The position numbers were made by a program, and so were the translations under genes. Under the pieces are notes generated by a model. The model was not told where the DNA came from, searched no databases, and worked only from the letters and a program-made list of their open reading frames with translations. Below, piece by piece: positions 1 to 8,597 of a stretch of 53,620 nt of DNA; the stretch's first letter is position 1; every line of letters begins with the position of its first letter. Source of the DNA: JANQGH01 sp039177555 (GTDB taxonomy: Bacteria > Pseudomonadota > Alphaproteobacteria > DSM-16000 > Inquilinaceae); the NCBI GenBank assembly GCA_039177555.1, contig JBCDFV010000030.1, forward strand, positions 1 to 53,620, given 5' to 3'.

Positions 1-341
1 CCGACCGCCATGCGCGGGTTCAAGGCGCTCCACGGGTCCTGGAAGACCATCTGCATGTCGGCCCGGCTGGCCCGCATCTGGCGGGCGTCCAGGGCCGCCA
101 GATCCTTGCCGTCGAATTCCACGGTGCCGGCGGTTGGGGGCAGCAGCCCGAGGACGAGGCGGCCAACGGTCGACTTGCCGGACCCGCTTTCGCCCACCAT
201 GCCCAGCACCTCGCCCTCGGCAATGGCGAAGCTGACATCGTTGACCGCGTGGATCTTCTGATGCTCCGGCGCGGGAAAATGCTTGTCCAAGTTCCGGGCC
301 AGCAAGACCGGCCTGCCACCCTTGTCCGCAGGGCCGTTCAC
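1..341 (-). CDS. Oligopeptide/dipeptide ABC transporter ATPase (DppF/OppF-like), partial
   Basis: This is the N-terminal 113 codons of a second ATP-binding subunit of a peptide-type ABC importer; the rest lies beyond the left edge. I read a GTG start at 341, and its GTGA overlaps the stop of the preceding ATPase gene. The translation shows a Walker A motif GESGSGKS at about residues 55-62 and a Q-loop QMVFQDP with the downstream ALNPRM typical of OppF/DppF proteins. As the last visible gene of the minus-strand operon, it should pair with the ATPase at 338-1327 to energise the two permeases. Family assignment is secure; the substrate is unknown. The Walker B and signature motifs cannot be checked because the gene is truncated by the window. 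Confidence 0.9.
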   Translation of the reverse strand, partial: MNGPADKGGRPVLLARNLDKHFPAPEHQKIHAVNDVSFAIAEGEVLGMVGESGSGKSTVGRLVLGLLPPTAGTVEFDGKDLAALDARQMRASRADMQMVFQDPWSALNPRMAV

Positions 342-1327
342 AGCGGCTGGTCCTTCAGCGACGCAGCGTAGTGGCAGCGGGCATCGTGGTCGCTGGCCAC
401 CGTGGCGAAGGACGGCGTTTGCTGGCACAGCTCGGTCGCGTTGGAACAGCGATCGCGGTAGTGGCAGCCTTTCGGCAGATTGTAGAGATCCGGCGGCGGG
501 CCGCCAAAGCGGCGGCCGGACCCAAGCGCCAGCCGTTCCGGCGTCGCCGCCAGCAGCGCCCTGGTATAGGGGTGGCAGGGCTGGCCGAAGACCGCCCCGA
601 CCGGGCCAGCCTCGACAATACCGCCGGCGAACATGACGACGACGCGGTCGCAGTAATGCGCCACCACGCCCAGATCATGGGTGATGATGATCGCCGCCAT
701 GTCGCGATCGATCACCAAGTCGCGCAAGAGGTCCAGGATCTGGGCCTGGACGGTGACGTCCAGACCCGTCGTCGGCTCGTCGGCGATCAGCAGCTTGGGA
801 TCGTTGATCAGGGCCATGGCGATCAGCACGCGCTGGGCCATGCCACCGGACAGTTCGTGCGGCCAGGCCCGCATGCGTCGCATCGGTTCCGGTATGCCGA
901 CCGCGTCCAGCATGGCGATCGCGCGCTTGCGGGCGTCGGCGGCGCTGATCTGTGCATGCACCCGCTGGATGCGCACGAGCTGGTCGCCGATGCGGGTCAG
1001 CGGATCAAGCGACGTGCGCGGATTTTGCACGACCAACGCAATGTCCCGGCCACGCATCGCGTTCATCGTGTCCGTCGGCAGGTCGAACAGGTCCGTGCCG
1101 TCGAACAGGGCCTTGCCGCCGACACGCAAGGCCGGCGGGCGCAAGAGGCCCATCACGGACTGTGCGGTCAGCGACTTGCCGGCCCCCGTCTCGCCCACCA
1201 GGCCCAAAACCTGCCCGCGATCCACGGCAAACGAGACACCGTTCAGCGCGTGCGCAACCAGCACCTCGTTATCGAGATTGCGGGAGACGAAATGGGTTTC
1301 CAGGTCCTCGACACTCAACAACGCCAC
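338..1327 (-). CDS. Oligopeptide/dipeptide ABC transporter ATPase (DppD/OppD-like)
   Basis: Cytoplasmic ATPase of a peptide/opine/nickel-type importer, 329 residues. Visible motifs are Walker A GETGAGKS (45-52), signature LSGGM (159-163) and Walker B LLIADEP (179-185). The C-terminal oligopeptide_HPY extension carries a cysteine cluster (CHYRDRC then C) that in some relatives binds an iron-sulfur cluster. I chose the GTG at 1327, five bases after the permease stop and preceded by GGAAGGG. The open frame runs farther upstream but there it overlaps the permease gene. The stop overlaps the next ATPase start, which indicates translational coupling. Substrate cannot be read from the sequence; the linked TauD-type dioxygenase hints at a small organic acid or betaine rather than a peptide. 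Confidence 0.93.
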   Translation of the reverse strand: MALLSVEDLETHFVSRNLDNEVLVAHALNGVSFAVDRGQVLGLVGETGAGKSLTAQSVMGLLRPPALRVGGKALFDGTDLFDLPTDTMNAMRGRDIALVVQNPRTSLDPLTRIGDQLVRIQRVHAQISAADARKRAIAMLDAVGIPEPMRRMRAWPHELSGGMAQRVLIAMALINDPKLLIADEPTTGLDVTVQAQILDLLRDLVIDRDMAAIIITHDLGVVAHYCDRVVVMFAGGIVEAGPVGAVFGQPCHPYTRALLAATPERLALGSGRRFGGPPPDLYNLPKGCHYRDRCSNATELCQQTPSFATVASDHDARCHYAASLKDQPL

Positions 1328-1332
1328 AAGGC

Positions 1333-2217
1333 TCAGCCCTTCCGTCGCGGGTTCAGCAGGTCTTGCAGACCGTCGCCCAGCATGTTCAGGCCCAGCACCA
1401 TGACGACCAAGGCGATGCCCGGGAAGATTGCGACCCACCATTGGCCGGTGACCATGTATTCGGCCCCCTGACGGATCATCACACCCCATTCCGGCGTCGG
1501 CACCTGGATACCGACCCCAAGGAACGCCAGCGTGGCGCTGATCCGCACGGCCCAGGCGGCGCGCACGGCCGTCTGGGCCATGGCGCCCTGGATGGCGTTG
1601 GGCAGCAGATGGACGAGCAGGATGCGCCAGGTCGGATTGCCGGCGGCCCTTGCGGCCTCGACCATGGTGGAGGACCGCAGGGCCAGCACTTCGGCCCGCA
1701 CCACGCGTACGAAGATCGGGCTGTCCAAGAGGCCGATGACGATCACCACGTTGATCACCGACGGGCCCGCCGCCGCAACCACCGCCAAGGCCAAAATGAT
1801 CGACGGGAACACGCGCAGCGCGTCGAAGAAGCGCATCAGCCCTTCGTCGAAAAGGCCGCCGCGATAGCCGGTCCACAAGCCGATCGGCACCCCAATGACG
1901 ATCGACAGCAACACCGCCGGCACGGCGATGGCGAAGGCATAACGCGCGCCATAGATGACCCGCGAGAAGATATCCATGCCGTTGCCGTCCGTGCCCAGCC
2001 AGAACTGAGCATCCGGCGGGTTCAGGATGTTGCGCGGATAGGCCTCGACCGGATCGTGCGGCGTGATGTACTGGGCGAAGATCGCCATCAGGGCGAACGT
2101 CACGACGATCACGAAGCCGACCGTCGCGGTCGGGCTGCGCCGGCCGACGCCGACCAGCCGGTTCAGGGTGGGCCAGCGCCGTTCGGAACGGCCGGCGGGC
2201 AGGTCGATCGTGGTCAT
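1333..2217 (-). CDS. ABC transporter permease, DppC-like
   Basis: Inner-membrane subunit of 294 residues. It begins with a short basic cytoplasmic segment, one N-terminal transmembrane helix, then the DppC hallmark 'FWLGTDGNGMDIFSRVIYG' near residue 85. The BPD_transp_1 domain follows, including an EAA-loop-like 'EAARAAGNPTWRILLVHLLPN'. The ATG at 2217 overlaps the stop of the upstream DppB-like gene as ATGA. It sits between DppB-like and DppD-like genes in the usual order, so it is very likely the partner permease of the same importer. Confidence 0.93.
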   Translation of the reverse strand: MTTIDLPAGRSERRWPTLNRLVGVGRRSPTATVGFVIVVTFALMAIFAQYITPHDPVEAYPRNILNPPDAQFWLGTDGNGMDIFSRVIYGARYAFAIAVPAVLLSIVIGVPIGLWTGYRGGLFDEGLMRFFDALRVFPSIILALAVVAAAGPSVINVVIVIGLLDSPIFVRVVRAEVLALRSSTMVEAARAAGNPTWRILLVHLLPNAIQGAMAQTAVRAAWAVRISATLAFLGVGIQVPTPEWGVMIRQGAEYMVTGQWWVAIFPGIALVVMVLGLNMLGDGLQDLLNPRRKG

Positions 2218-3230
2218 GTGGCCTCCGAACTGCGCGGTTCGATGATGACCACGGTCAGATCGATGATCAAAAAGACGATCACCGAGAACAGCGCCAGGAA
2301 CAGGACATAGCCCTGAACGGCGGCGAAATCGCCGCTGATGATGGCGTTCAGCCCGTACTGACCAAGGCCGCCCCAGGCGAAGACGAACTCGATTAGGGAG
2401 GTGGTGCCGACCAGGCCGGTGATCTCGGTGCCGACAAAGGTCATGACCGGGACCGTCGAATTGCGCATGACGATGCGCCGCACGACCCAGCGCGGCAGGC
2501 CGGACGCGCGCGCGAACCGCACCGCATCGCCGCGATAGACCTCCAGCGCGATCGCCCGCGTATGCTTGATGATCGGCGCGGCGGAGATGATGGCGATGCA
2601 CATCACGGGCAAAACCAAGTGAGAGAAGGCGGAATGCGCCGCCTCCCAATCCCCGGTCAGGAGACTGTCTATCAGGTACGAGCCCGTGATCGTTTCCGGC
2701 GGAATGACCACCAAACCGATGCGGCCGATGCCCGGCGGCGCCCAGCCCAACAGGTAGAAGAAGACGAACAGCATCACGAGCCCGAGCCAGTAGGTCGGGA
2801 TCGAAAAGCCGAACAGCGAGACCACGCGGGCGCACTGATCGAACCAACTGTCCGGCCGGCCGGCCACGCGCAAACCGACCGGAATGCCGATCAAGGCGCC
2901 AAGGCCGACGCCCCAGAACAACAGCTCCAGGGTGATCGGCGCACGTCGCAGGATATCGTCCAGCACCGGCTGCGAGCTGATCCAGCTATCGCCCAGATTG
3001 CCGGTGAAGACGTTCCCGATATAGATCAGGAACTGCGACAGCAGGGGCTGATCCAAGCCCAGCTCTCGTTCGATCAGGTCGATATGGGCTTGGGTCGCGG
3101 TCGGCCCGGCCAGCATCTCCACCGGGTCCTGGCCGCCGATGCGCACCAGCATGAAGGTGAAGAACACGATCCCGATCAGCAGGGGAACGATGAAGATCAG
3201 CCTGCGCAGAAGAAACCGGCGGACCTTCAT
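2214..3230 (-). CDS. ABC transporter permease, DppB-like
   Basis: Inner-membrane permease of 338 residues with about six predicted helices. The N-terminus 'FLLRRLIFIVPLLIGIVFFTFMLVRI' is the typical DppB/OppB first helix, followed by a periplasmic loop 'GLDQPLLSQFLIYIGNVFTGNLGDS'. I prefer ATG 3230 over GTG 3239 because AGGTG lies 7-8 bases upstream of the ATG. The gene follows the binding protein at 3275-4873 by about 45 bp and overlaps the DppC-like gene by 4 bp. The family is clear and substrate specificity is set by the binding proteins, of which this operon has two. Confidence 0.92.
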   Translation of the reverse strand: MKVRRFLLRRLIFIVPLLIGIVFFTFMLVRIGGQDPVEMLAGPTATQAHIDLIERELGLDQPLLSQFLIYIGNVFTGNLGDSWISSQPVLDDILRRAPITLELLFWGVGLGALIGIPVGLRVAGRPDSWFDQCARVVSLFGFSIPTYWLGLVMLFVFFYLLGWAPPGIGRIGLVVIPPETITGSYLIDSLLTGDWEAAHSAFSHLVLPVMCIAIISAAPIIKHTRAIALEVYRGDAVRFARASGLPRWVVRRIVMRNSTVPVMTFVGTEITGLVGTTSLIEFVFAWGGLGQYGLNAIISGDFAAVQGYVLFLALFSVIVFLIIDLTVVIIEPRSSEAT

Positions 3231-3274
3231 CTCAAGCACCTATGGGGGAAAAGCGGGTACTCACCACGGCATTG

Positions 3275-4873
3275 CTAATCCTCAACACGGCTCAGATCAT
3301 ACCAGCGCTCATGCACATCCGGGTACGGCACCCAGCCGACGATGTCCGGGGCCATAGCCTCGAAAGTGCGCGGATAGGCCGCGACGAGCCACGGCGCATC
3401 CTCCATCCAGATGCGCTGCGCATCGGTGGTCAGGGCCAGCCTGGCATCGCGATCCAAGGTTTCGCGCGCCTCGTCGATCAGCGCGTCGAACTCGGGGTTG
3501 GAATAGTCCGAGCGGTTGGAAACGCCCTCGCTGTGGGCCAGCAGATAGAGCGTGTAGACCGGGTCCAGGATGATCGGGCCGCTTTCAAAGACGAAAAACG
3601 GCATGTCGCGCACGGCGGGCGCGCTGCGCGACCGCATGTCGGAACCCGTGATCCGCGTTGGCGTCGCGGTTACCCCAACCTCACTGAGTTGATTGGAAAC
3701 CTGAATCGTGAACGGCTCCAGCCACCACCAGAGGTCGGAATAGAGAAGCTCGGTCTCGAAACCGTCGGCATAGCCGGCCTCGGCCAGCAGCTCACGGGCG
3801 CGGTCCGGATCATAGTCGTATGCGAAGAAGGACGGGTCATAGCCGTCGACGATCGGCGGCACGACCGACATGGCGACGTCGCCGGTGCCGCGGGTCACCG
3901 AATCGATGATCTCCTCGCGGTCGATCGCGTAGTTCAGCGCCTGGCGCACACGCACGTCGCCGAACGGCTCGAAGTTCGGGTTCATCCAGGCGGCGACCAT
4001 CGCCCGGCCCGGCGAGTCCTCGATCTTGACGCGATCGTCGCCTTGAAAATCGACCACCTGCTGCACGGCCGGCCGGTCGATCCAGTCGACATCGCCGGTC
4101 AGCAATAGGGTGGCCCGGCTGGCGGCGGACGGTACCTCGCGATAGACGATCCGGTCGAAAAAGGGCGGGTCGCGGAAGTAATTCGGGTTGGCGACGAAGA
4201 CGGCCATCTCGTCCGGGCGCAGCGTATCGAGATGGTAAGCGCCGAAGCCGGCCGTATTCGTTTCCAGCCACTCCAACGCCCACGGGTCTTCGTCGGTGGC
4301 GTGGCTGCGCACCTCGGTGCTGTCATAGATGCCGGGCACGTAGAGCGTCAGCGCCGGCAGGAAGATCGAACTGGGGGCCGACAGGTTGAACGCGACCTCA
4401 TAGTCGGAGATCGCCTCGACCGACTCCACGTTCGAAACGCGGGCGATGAAGTTGCCGGTGCGTTGTTGGTCGAAGGATTTGTTCCACGACCATTCCACAT
4501 CGTCGGCCGTCAATTCGTTGCCGTAGGGGCTGAGAATGCCCTCGCGCAATGTGAAGACCCAGCGGGTGCCGTCCTCGGACACTTCCCAGCTTTCGGCCAG
4601 ATGGCCTTCGATCGCGCTGGGGTCGAGATAGGTGCGGCCGTCCTCGCCCTCAATCCGGCCATAGCGAACCAGGTTTTCGTAGACCTGTGGGACAACGTTC
4701 TGCGTACCGGGTCGCAACGCGTCGCCGTCAAACCCCTCCGGCACCGCCGTGGCGGCGACCAGCAGCGTTTCCTCCGCCGAAGCGGTCACCGCAGGCAGCG
4801 CAACCGCGAGGCCCGTACCAAGCAGCGCGGCCGCGCCAAGAACACCTGTCGTGCGGCTAAGCACACCAACCAT
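3275..4873 (-). CDS. Periplasmic solute-binding protein, family 5 (copy 1)
   Basis: Secreted substrate-binding subunit of the adjacent importer, 532 residues. It has a Sec signal peptide ending near 'TASA|EET' and the SBP_bac_5 fold, with the conserved 'LAESWEVSEDGTRWVFTLRE' and 'ADDVEWSWNKSFD' stretches. ATG 4873 is preferred over an in-frame GTG at 4879 because a G-rich AGGGGGG ribosome-binding sequence lies at proper distance from the ATG. Its closest relative in view is the upstream gene at 4964-6559: the two proteins align almost without gaps and look roughly 80 percent identical by eye. This copy would be translated second, after an intercistronic stem-loop. The ligand cannot be inferred. 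Confidence 0.93.
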   Translation of the reverse strand: MVGVLSRTTGVLGAAALLGTGLAVALPAVTASAEETLLVAATAVPEGFDGDALRPGTQNVVPQVYENLVRYGRIEGEDGRTYLDPSAIEGHLAESWEVSEDGTRWVFTLREGILSPYGNELTADDVEWSWNKSFDQQRTGNFIARVSNVESVEAISDYEVAFNLSAPSSIFLPALTLYVPGIYDSTEVRSHATDEDPWALEWLETNTAGFGAYHLDTLRPDEMAVFVANPNYFRDPPFFDRIVYREVPSAASRATLLLTGDVDWIDRPAVQQVVDFQGDDRVKIEDSPGRAMVAAWMNPNFEPFGDVRVRQALNYAIDREEIIDSVTRGTGDVAMSVVPPIVDGYDPSFFAYDYDPDRARELLAEAGYADGFETELLYSDLWWWLEPFTIQVSNQLSEVGVTATPTRITGSDMRSRSAPAVRDMPFFVFESGPIILDPVYTLYLLAHSEGVSNRSDYSNPEFDALIDEARETLDRDARLALTTDAQRIWMEDAPWLVAAYPRTFEAMAPDIVGWVPYPDVHERWYDLSRVED

Positions 4874-4917
4874 CGTCACACCCCCCTTTTTCAGATCGAC
4901 AATTTGCGGATCGACAA

Positions 4918-4949
4918 TCGGCCGGCCGGGACAGAGCCCGACCGGCCGA
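4918..4949 (-). other. Intercistronic GC-rich stem-loop between the two binding-protein genes
   Basis: An inverted repeat with 12 of 13 pairable positions and a six-base loop (ACAGAG at 4931-4936). The arms are 4918-4930 and 4937-4949 with one C/A mismatch. It lies in the 90 bp gap between the two tandem binding-protein genes. No T-run follows on the transcribed strand, so it looks less like a terminator and more like an mRNA-stabilising or partial-attenuation hairpin, as known after some binding-protein genes. A 10-base direct repeat GATCGACAAT (4894-4903 and 4909-4918) lies beside it. Confidence 0.55.
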
Positions 4950-4963
4950 CGGCCGCTTGGGCC

Positions 4964-6559
4964 CTATTGGGCAACGCGCAAATCGTACCAGCGCTCGTGA
5001 TCGTCCGGATGCGGGACCCAGCCCTCGACATTCGGCGCCATGGCCTCGAACGTGCGCGGATAGGCCACGACGATCCAGGGTGCGTCGTTCATCCAAGTTT
5101 CCTGGGCGGACGACATCAGTTCCAAACGCGAATCGCGATCGAGGGTCTGCCGGGCCTCGTCGATCAAGGCGTCGAGTTCGGCACTGGAATAGCCGGCGCG
5201 GTTGGACACGCCCTCAGTATGGGTCATCAGATAGTGCGAATAGACCGGGTCGAGCACGATCGGCCCATCCTCGAAGACGAAGAAGGGCATGTCCTGTACG
5301 GCCGGCGCGCCGCGCGACCGCATGTCCGAACCGGTGATCCGCGCCGGCGACACAGTGATGCCGACATCGCCGAGCTGGTCCGCCAGCTGGATGGCGAACG
5401 GCTCCAGCCACCACCAGAGATCGGAGTAGAGAAGCTCGACCTCGACGCCGTCGCCATAGCCGGCCTCGGCCAACAGCTCGCGAGCACGGTCGGGGTTGTA
5501 GTCGTAGCCGAAATGGGACGGGTCGTAGCCATCGACGATCGGCGGCACGACGGACCGGGCCACGTCGCCCGTGCCGCGCAGCACACTGTCCATGATCTCC
5601 TGCCGGTCGACGGCATAGTTCATCGCCTGGCGCACCCGCACATCGTCGAACGGCGGGAAGTTCGGGTTCATACGCGCGGCCATCATGGCGCGGCCCGGCG
5701 CATCGAGAACCTGCACCCGGTCGTCACCGTCGAAGTCGACAACCTGCTGGATGGCCGGCCGGTCGATCCACTGCGCATCCCCGGTCAGCAGCAGCGTGGC
5801 GCGGCTGGCGGCGGACGGCACCTCGCGATAGATCACCCGATCGAAGTGGGGCGGGTCGCGGAAATAGTTCGGGTTGGCGACGAAAACCGCCATCTCGTCC
5901 GGGCGCAGCGTGTCGAGATGGTAGGCCCCGAAGCCCGCCGTGTTGGTCGCCAGCCAGTCAAGCGCCCACGGGTCCTCGTCGGTCGCGTGGCTGCGTACCT
6001 CGGTGCTGTCGTAGATGCCGGGCACGTAGAGGGTCAGCGCGGACAGGAAGATCGAACTTGGGGCGTTCAGGTTAAACGCCACCTCGTTGTCCGAAACGGC
6101 CTCAACCGACTCCACGTTGGACACGCGGGCGATGAAGTTGCCCGTGCGCTGCTGGTCGAACGACTTGTTCCAGGACCAGACGACGTCATCGGCCGTGAGT
6201 TCGTTGCCGTACGGGCTCATCACGCCGTCGCGCAGGGTGAACACCCAGCGCATGCCGTCTTCAGAGACTTCCCAGCTTTCAGCCAAATGGCCTTCGATTA
6301 CGCCCGGATCGAGATAGGTGCGGCCGTCCTCGCCCACGGTCCGCCCGTAGCGGACCAGGTTTTCGTAGACCTGCGTGACGACGTTTTGGGTACCGGGGCG
6401 CAGCGCATCGCCGTCAAAGCCTTCCGGCACCGCCGGTGCGGCAACGACCAGCGTTTCGGCGCTCGACGGTGTGGCCGCCATGATCGCCAGCGACGCGGCA
6501 CCGGCAAGCAATGCCGTGCCGAAGCGGGCGGTCCAACGGTTGCGAATTCCAGTTCTCAT
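4964..6559 (-). CDS. Periplasmic solute-binding protein, family 5 (copy 2)
   Basis: A 531-residue SBP_bac_5 protein, first of the two paralogous binding proteins in transcription order. The signal peptide ends near 'PSSA|ETL'. Start ATG 6559 is preceded by GGAGG. Long blocks are shared with copy 1, for example 'VPEGFDGDALRPGTQNVV' and 'NELTADDV-WSWNKSFDQQ'. Differences are concentrated in the signal peptide and in scattered positions of the C-terminal half. This pattern fits tandem duplication followed by divergence, perhaps to widen ligand range for one shared permease. It is the first transport gene after the enzyme genes, and the ligand is unknown. Confidence 0.93.
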   Translation of the reverse strand: MRTGIRNRWTARFGTALLAGAASLAIMAATPSSAETLVVAAPAVPEGFDGDALRPGTQNVVTQVYENLVRYGRTVGEDGRTYLDPGVIEGHLAESWEVSEDGMRWVFTLRDGVMSPYGNELTADDVVWSWNKSFDQQRTGNFIARVSNVESVEAVSDNEVAFNLNAPSSIFLSALTLYVPGIYDSTEVRSHATDEDPWALDWLATNTAGFGAYHLDTLRPDEMAVFVANPNYFRDPPHFDRVIYREVPSAASRATLLLTGDAQWIDRPAIQQVVDFDGDDRVQVLDAPGRAMMAARMNPNFPPFDDVRVRQAMNYAVDRQEIMDSVLRGTGDVARSVVPPIVDGYDPSHFGYDYNPDRARELLAEAGYGDGVEVELLYSDLWWWLEPFAIQLADQLGDVGITVSPARITGSDMRSRGAPAVQDMPFFVFEDGPIVLDPVYSHYLMTHTEGVSNRAGYSSAELDALIDEARQTLDRDSRLELMSSAQETWMNDAPWIVVAYPRTFEAMAPNVEGWVPHPDDHERWYDLRVAQ

Positions 6560-6634
6560 GAGCCTCCAAGCCTCCTTTGTTGTTGGCCGGGACCGGCACC
6601 GCCGACCCCGCAGACGATCAGGGCGTACGTCCCC

Positions 6635-7390
6635 TCACGCGGATTTCGCCAGATCGTGCCCGATCGCGCCAGTCAGCATGGGCACGCGATAGTCGGGTCG
6701 AATGGCGCTGAACATATTGCGGACATCATAACTGTGATGGATGCGCCGATCGCCCTTCGGGTCGGTCATTTCGAACGCCCACCGGCTGCCGAAACCCAAA
6801 CGCTTGTCGACGCTGACAATGGTGCCGCAGAAGATCGCGGCGTTCGTCTCGGGGAAGCCGGGCGCCCGTTCGGCGACGATCTCCAAAACGGTCTCGGGCC
6901 TGAGGAAGGCATCGACGCCGACCTCTTGATAGAGCCGGCCATCGACCCAGGATCGCAGCACGCAGCTGTCCCAATCGTCCTTCAACTCGTCGAACGGCCA
7001 GACCTGCGGCGCCAGCACGTTGGCGCAGGCCTGCTTGCTCCAAGGGATCGAGGCGCGCTCCAGCGCGCGGTCGGTATGGTCCGAGCCAACGCCGACATAA
7101 AGCTGATCGGCCAGGATCAGGACGATCTCGACCTCGCCTGAAGTCTCTTCCGTCTGCACCTCGATCAGGTCGTCGGTGACGACCGACGAGGCAGCGATCG
7201 GATACATGCGCGGGGCGGGCACCTCGGTGGCGACGTGCACGCCGTGCAGCAGGACCTCGTCGCGATGCAGCTTGGCGACTTCGTCGCTGCGCGTCGCCGA
7301 CCCAAGATTGATGACAGTGTCCAGGGTCAGATCCATGGGGCGCTTGGAACCACCGCGCTCGACAACGGTTAAGGGCAATCGACGACTCAT
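6635..7390 (-). CDS. DUF2848 family protein
   Basis: A soluble protein of 251 residues without signal peptide. The motif 'YVGVGSDHTDRALE' followed by 'SKQACANVLAPQVWPFDEL' is, from memory, characteristic of the DUF2848 family, possibly related to the fumarylacetoacetase-like fold. The reaction is not established. ATG 7390 overlaps the stop of the dioxygenase gene as ATGA, so the two are translationally coupled. DUF2848 genes are often found with transporters and catabolic oxidases, and that agrees with this setting. I infer a role as hydrolase or hydratase acting on the transported compound, but this is a guess from neighbours. Confidence 0.75.
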   Translation of the reverse strand: MSRRLPLTVVERGGSKRPMDLTLDTVINLGSATRSDEVAKLHRDEVLLHGVHVATEVPAPRMYPIAASSVVTDDLIEVQTEETSGEVEIVLILADQLYVGVGSDHTDRALERASIPWSKQACANVLAPQVWPFDELKDDWDSCVLRSWVDGRLYQEVGVDAFLRPETVLEIVAERAPGFPETNAAIFCGTIVSVDKRLGFGSRWAFEMTDPKGDRRIHHSYDVRNMFSAIRPDYRVPMLTGAIGHDLAKSA

Positions 7391-8442
7391 AAGGACTGGT
7401 TTCCATTCGCGACGGGGTCGACGGCCAGCAAGGCCGGGTCTTCGTATGGGGCGCGGTGGCGCCGCCGCATCCAAACCCGCTTCAAGACCCGCCGATGGTG
7501 GCCTTCGTCGGCAAAGCCGAGCCGACCATGCAGCGTTGCAAGGTTGTTGGTGAGCAGGTAGTCGCCAGGCTTCAGCGCGTAGGTCCAAACCAGTTCCGGC
7601 CGCTCCAGCACGCCGTCGAACCAATCCAGCGCCTCGCGTTCTTCATCCGTCAGCGGGGTGCCGGCCAGCTCCATGCCCGGCTCGATCATCACGCGGGCAT
7701 AGTGAATGCGCACCTCGTCGCCGACGATTTCCAGGATCGGCTTCTGAATCGTCGCCGGACCCGCCGGCCAAGTGTGCAGCTTCGGCGGCCGAAAATGCCA
7801 AGGCCGCAGGAACAGCGGCAGCAGGTCCGGCCGCTCGTCGGCCACGACTTGGTAAACGGTTTCCCCCGATATCAGGGTGCTTTCGCCGCCCGCGGCCGCG
7901 TTCTCCGCGCACAGAAGGCCCAGATAACAAGGCGGCCGCATTTCCAGGCAGCCATTGTCGGAATGGGCGCGCGACACCTTGTTGCTGGCGCCGATCCGCG
8001 TCGGATCATTGTTGGCGGCGCCGACATTCGTGACGGTGAATAGTTTTCGGTCGACCCGGATGCCCTGGCGCAGCGGCCGGCCGACATGGTTCGCCAACGC
8101 CCACGCGACGATGCCCGCCTGATCGCCGGAGAGCCCCTCCATCTCAAGGCCCTGAAGAACGGTCACGCCGGCGCCGTCGTCAAGCCGACGCCGAAGCTCC
8201 GGCACAATCGGCGCGAAGGCGGCCAAAAGGCAGTCTTCGGTCTCGACGGTGTCGAGATCGAGCCCTTGACGCTGCAGCCTATCGAGCATGCAGCGGAGTT
8301 CGGCGTTCAAAGGATCAGGCGCGCTTAGGAAGATGTCGTCGGCCTGCGCGGCAAGACCGTCCCGGTCCCAGCGCCGCTGAGTGAGCGGCAGTGTCCCCGG
8401 AGAACCGCTGGATCGGTGGCTGTGCGCTACCTGCGACTGCAT
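7387..8442 (-). CDS. TauD/TfdA-family Fe(II)/2-oxoglutarate dioxygenase
   Basis: A cytoplasmic non-haem iron dioxygenase of 351 residues. The facial triad is visible as H160-x-D162 in 'RAHSDNG' and distal H305 in 'NLATLHGR', with candidate 2-oxoglutarate-binding arginines at about 318-322. Family members couple 2-oxoglutarate decarboxylation to hydroxylation of substrates such as taurine, 2,4-D or gamma-butyrobetaine. Length and the distal 'TLHGR..F....HRR' resemble gamma-butyrobetaine hydroxylase-like proteins. It is the first gene of the minus-strand transport operon, directly behind the promoter at 8513-8541, so it probably starts breakdown of the imported compound. Specificity is not readable. 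Confidence 0.88.
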   Translation of the reverse strand: MQSQVAHSHRSSGSPGTLPLTQRRWDRDGLAAQADDIFLSAPDPLNAELRCMLDRLQRQGLDLDTVETEDCLLAAFAPIVPELRRRLDDGAGVTVLQGLEMEGLSGDQAGIVAWALANHVGRPLRQGIRVDRKLFTVTNVGAANNDPTRIGASNKVSRAHSDNGCLEMRPPCYLGLLCAENAAAGGESTLISGETVYQVVADERPDLLPLFLRPWHFRPPKLHTWPAGPATIQKPILEIVGDEVRIHYARVMIEPGMELAGTPLTDEEREALDWFDGVLERPELVWTYALKPGDYLLTNNLATLHGRLGFADEGHHRRVLKRVWMRRRHRAPYEDPALLAVDPVANGNQSL

Positions 8443-8512
8443 TTGCTTCCCGCCCTGCCCAGGCCGCCAAGGAAGATGACCTCAGCCGCCAAGCTGTCCT
8501 ATATTTAATACA

Positions 8513-8541
8513 ATGCTAGGTTCATCGCCGGGGTCTGTCAA
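8513..8541 (-). promoter_or_regulatory. Sigma-70-type promoter of the dioxygenase/transport operon
   Basis: On the minus strand TTGACA (8541-8536) is followed after exactly 17 bases by TAGCAT (8518-8513). The site lies 71 bases ahead of the dioxygenase start. An AT-rich stretch (8500-8514) lies just downstream of the -10 box, a good place for an operator. Contrast with the GC-rich surroundings strengthens the call. Confidence 0.7.
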
Positions 8542-8597
8542 CTGAACCCGAGCGTTCGGGCAGGCCCTGGCAAGATGGGGCAAGAAGGGGGACAACC

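Noticed and set aside
4232..7141. A 969-codon open frame on the plus strand across the tandem binding-protein genes.
   Set aside because: Antisense to two family 5 binding proteins and part of DUF2848. Its internal repeat only mirrors the duplication of the real genes.
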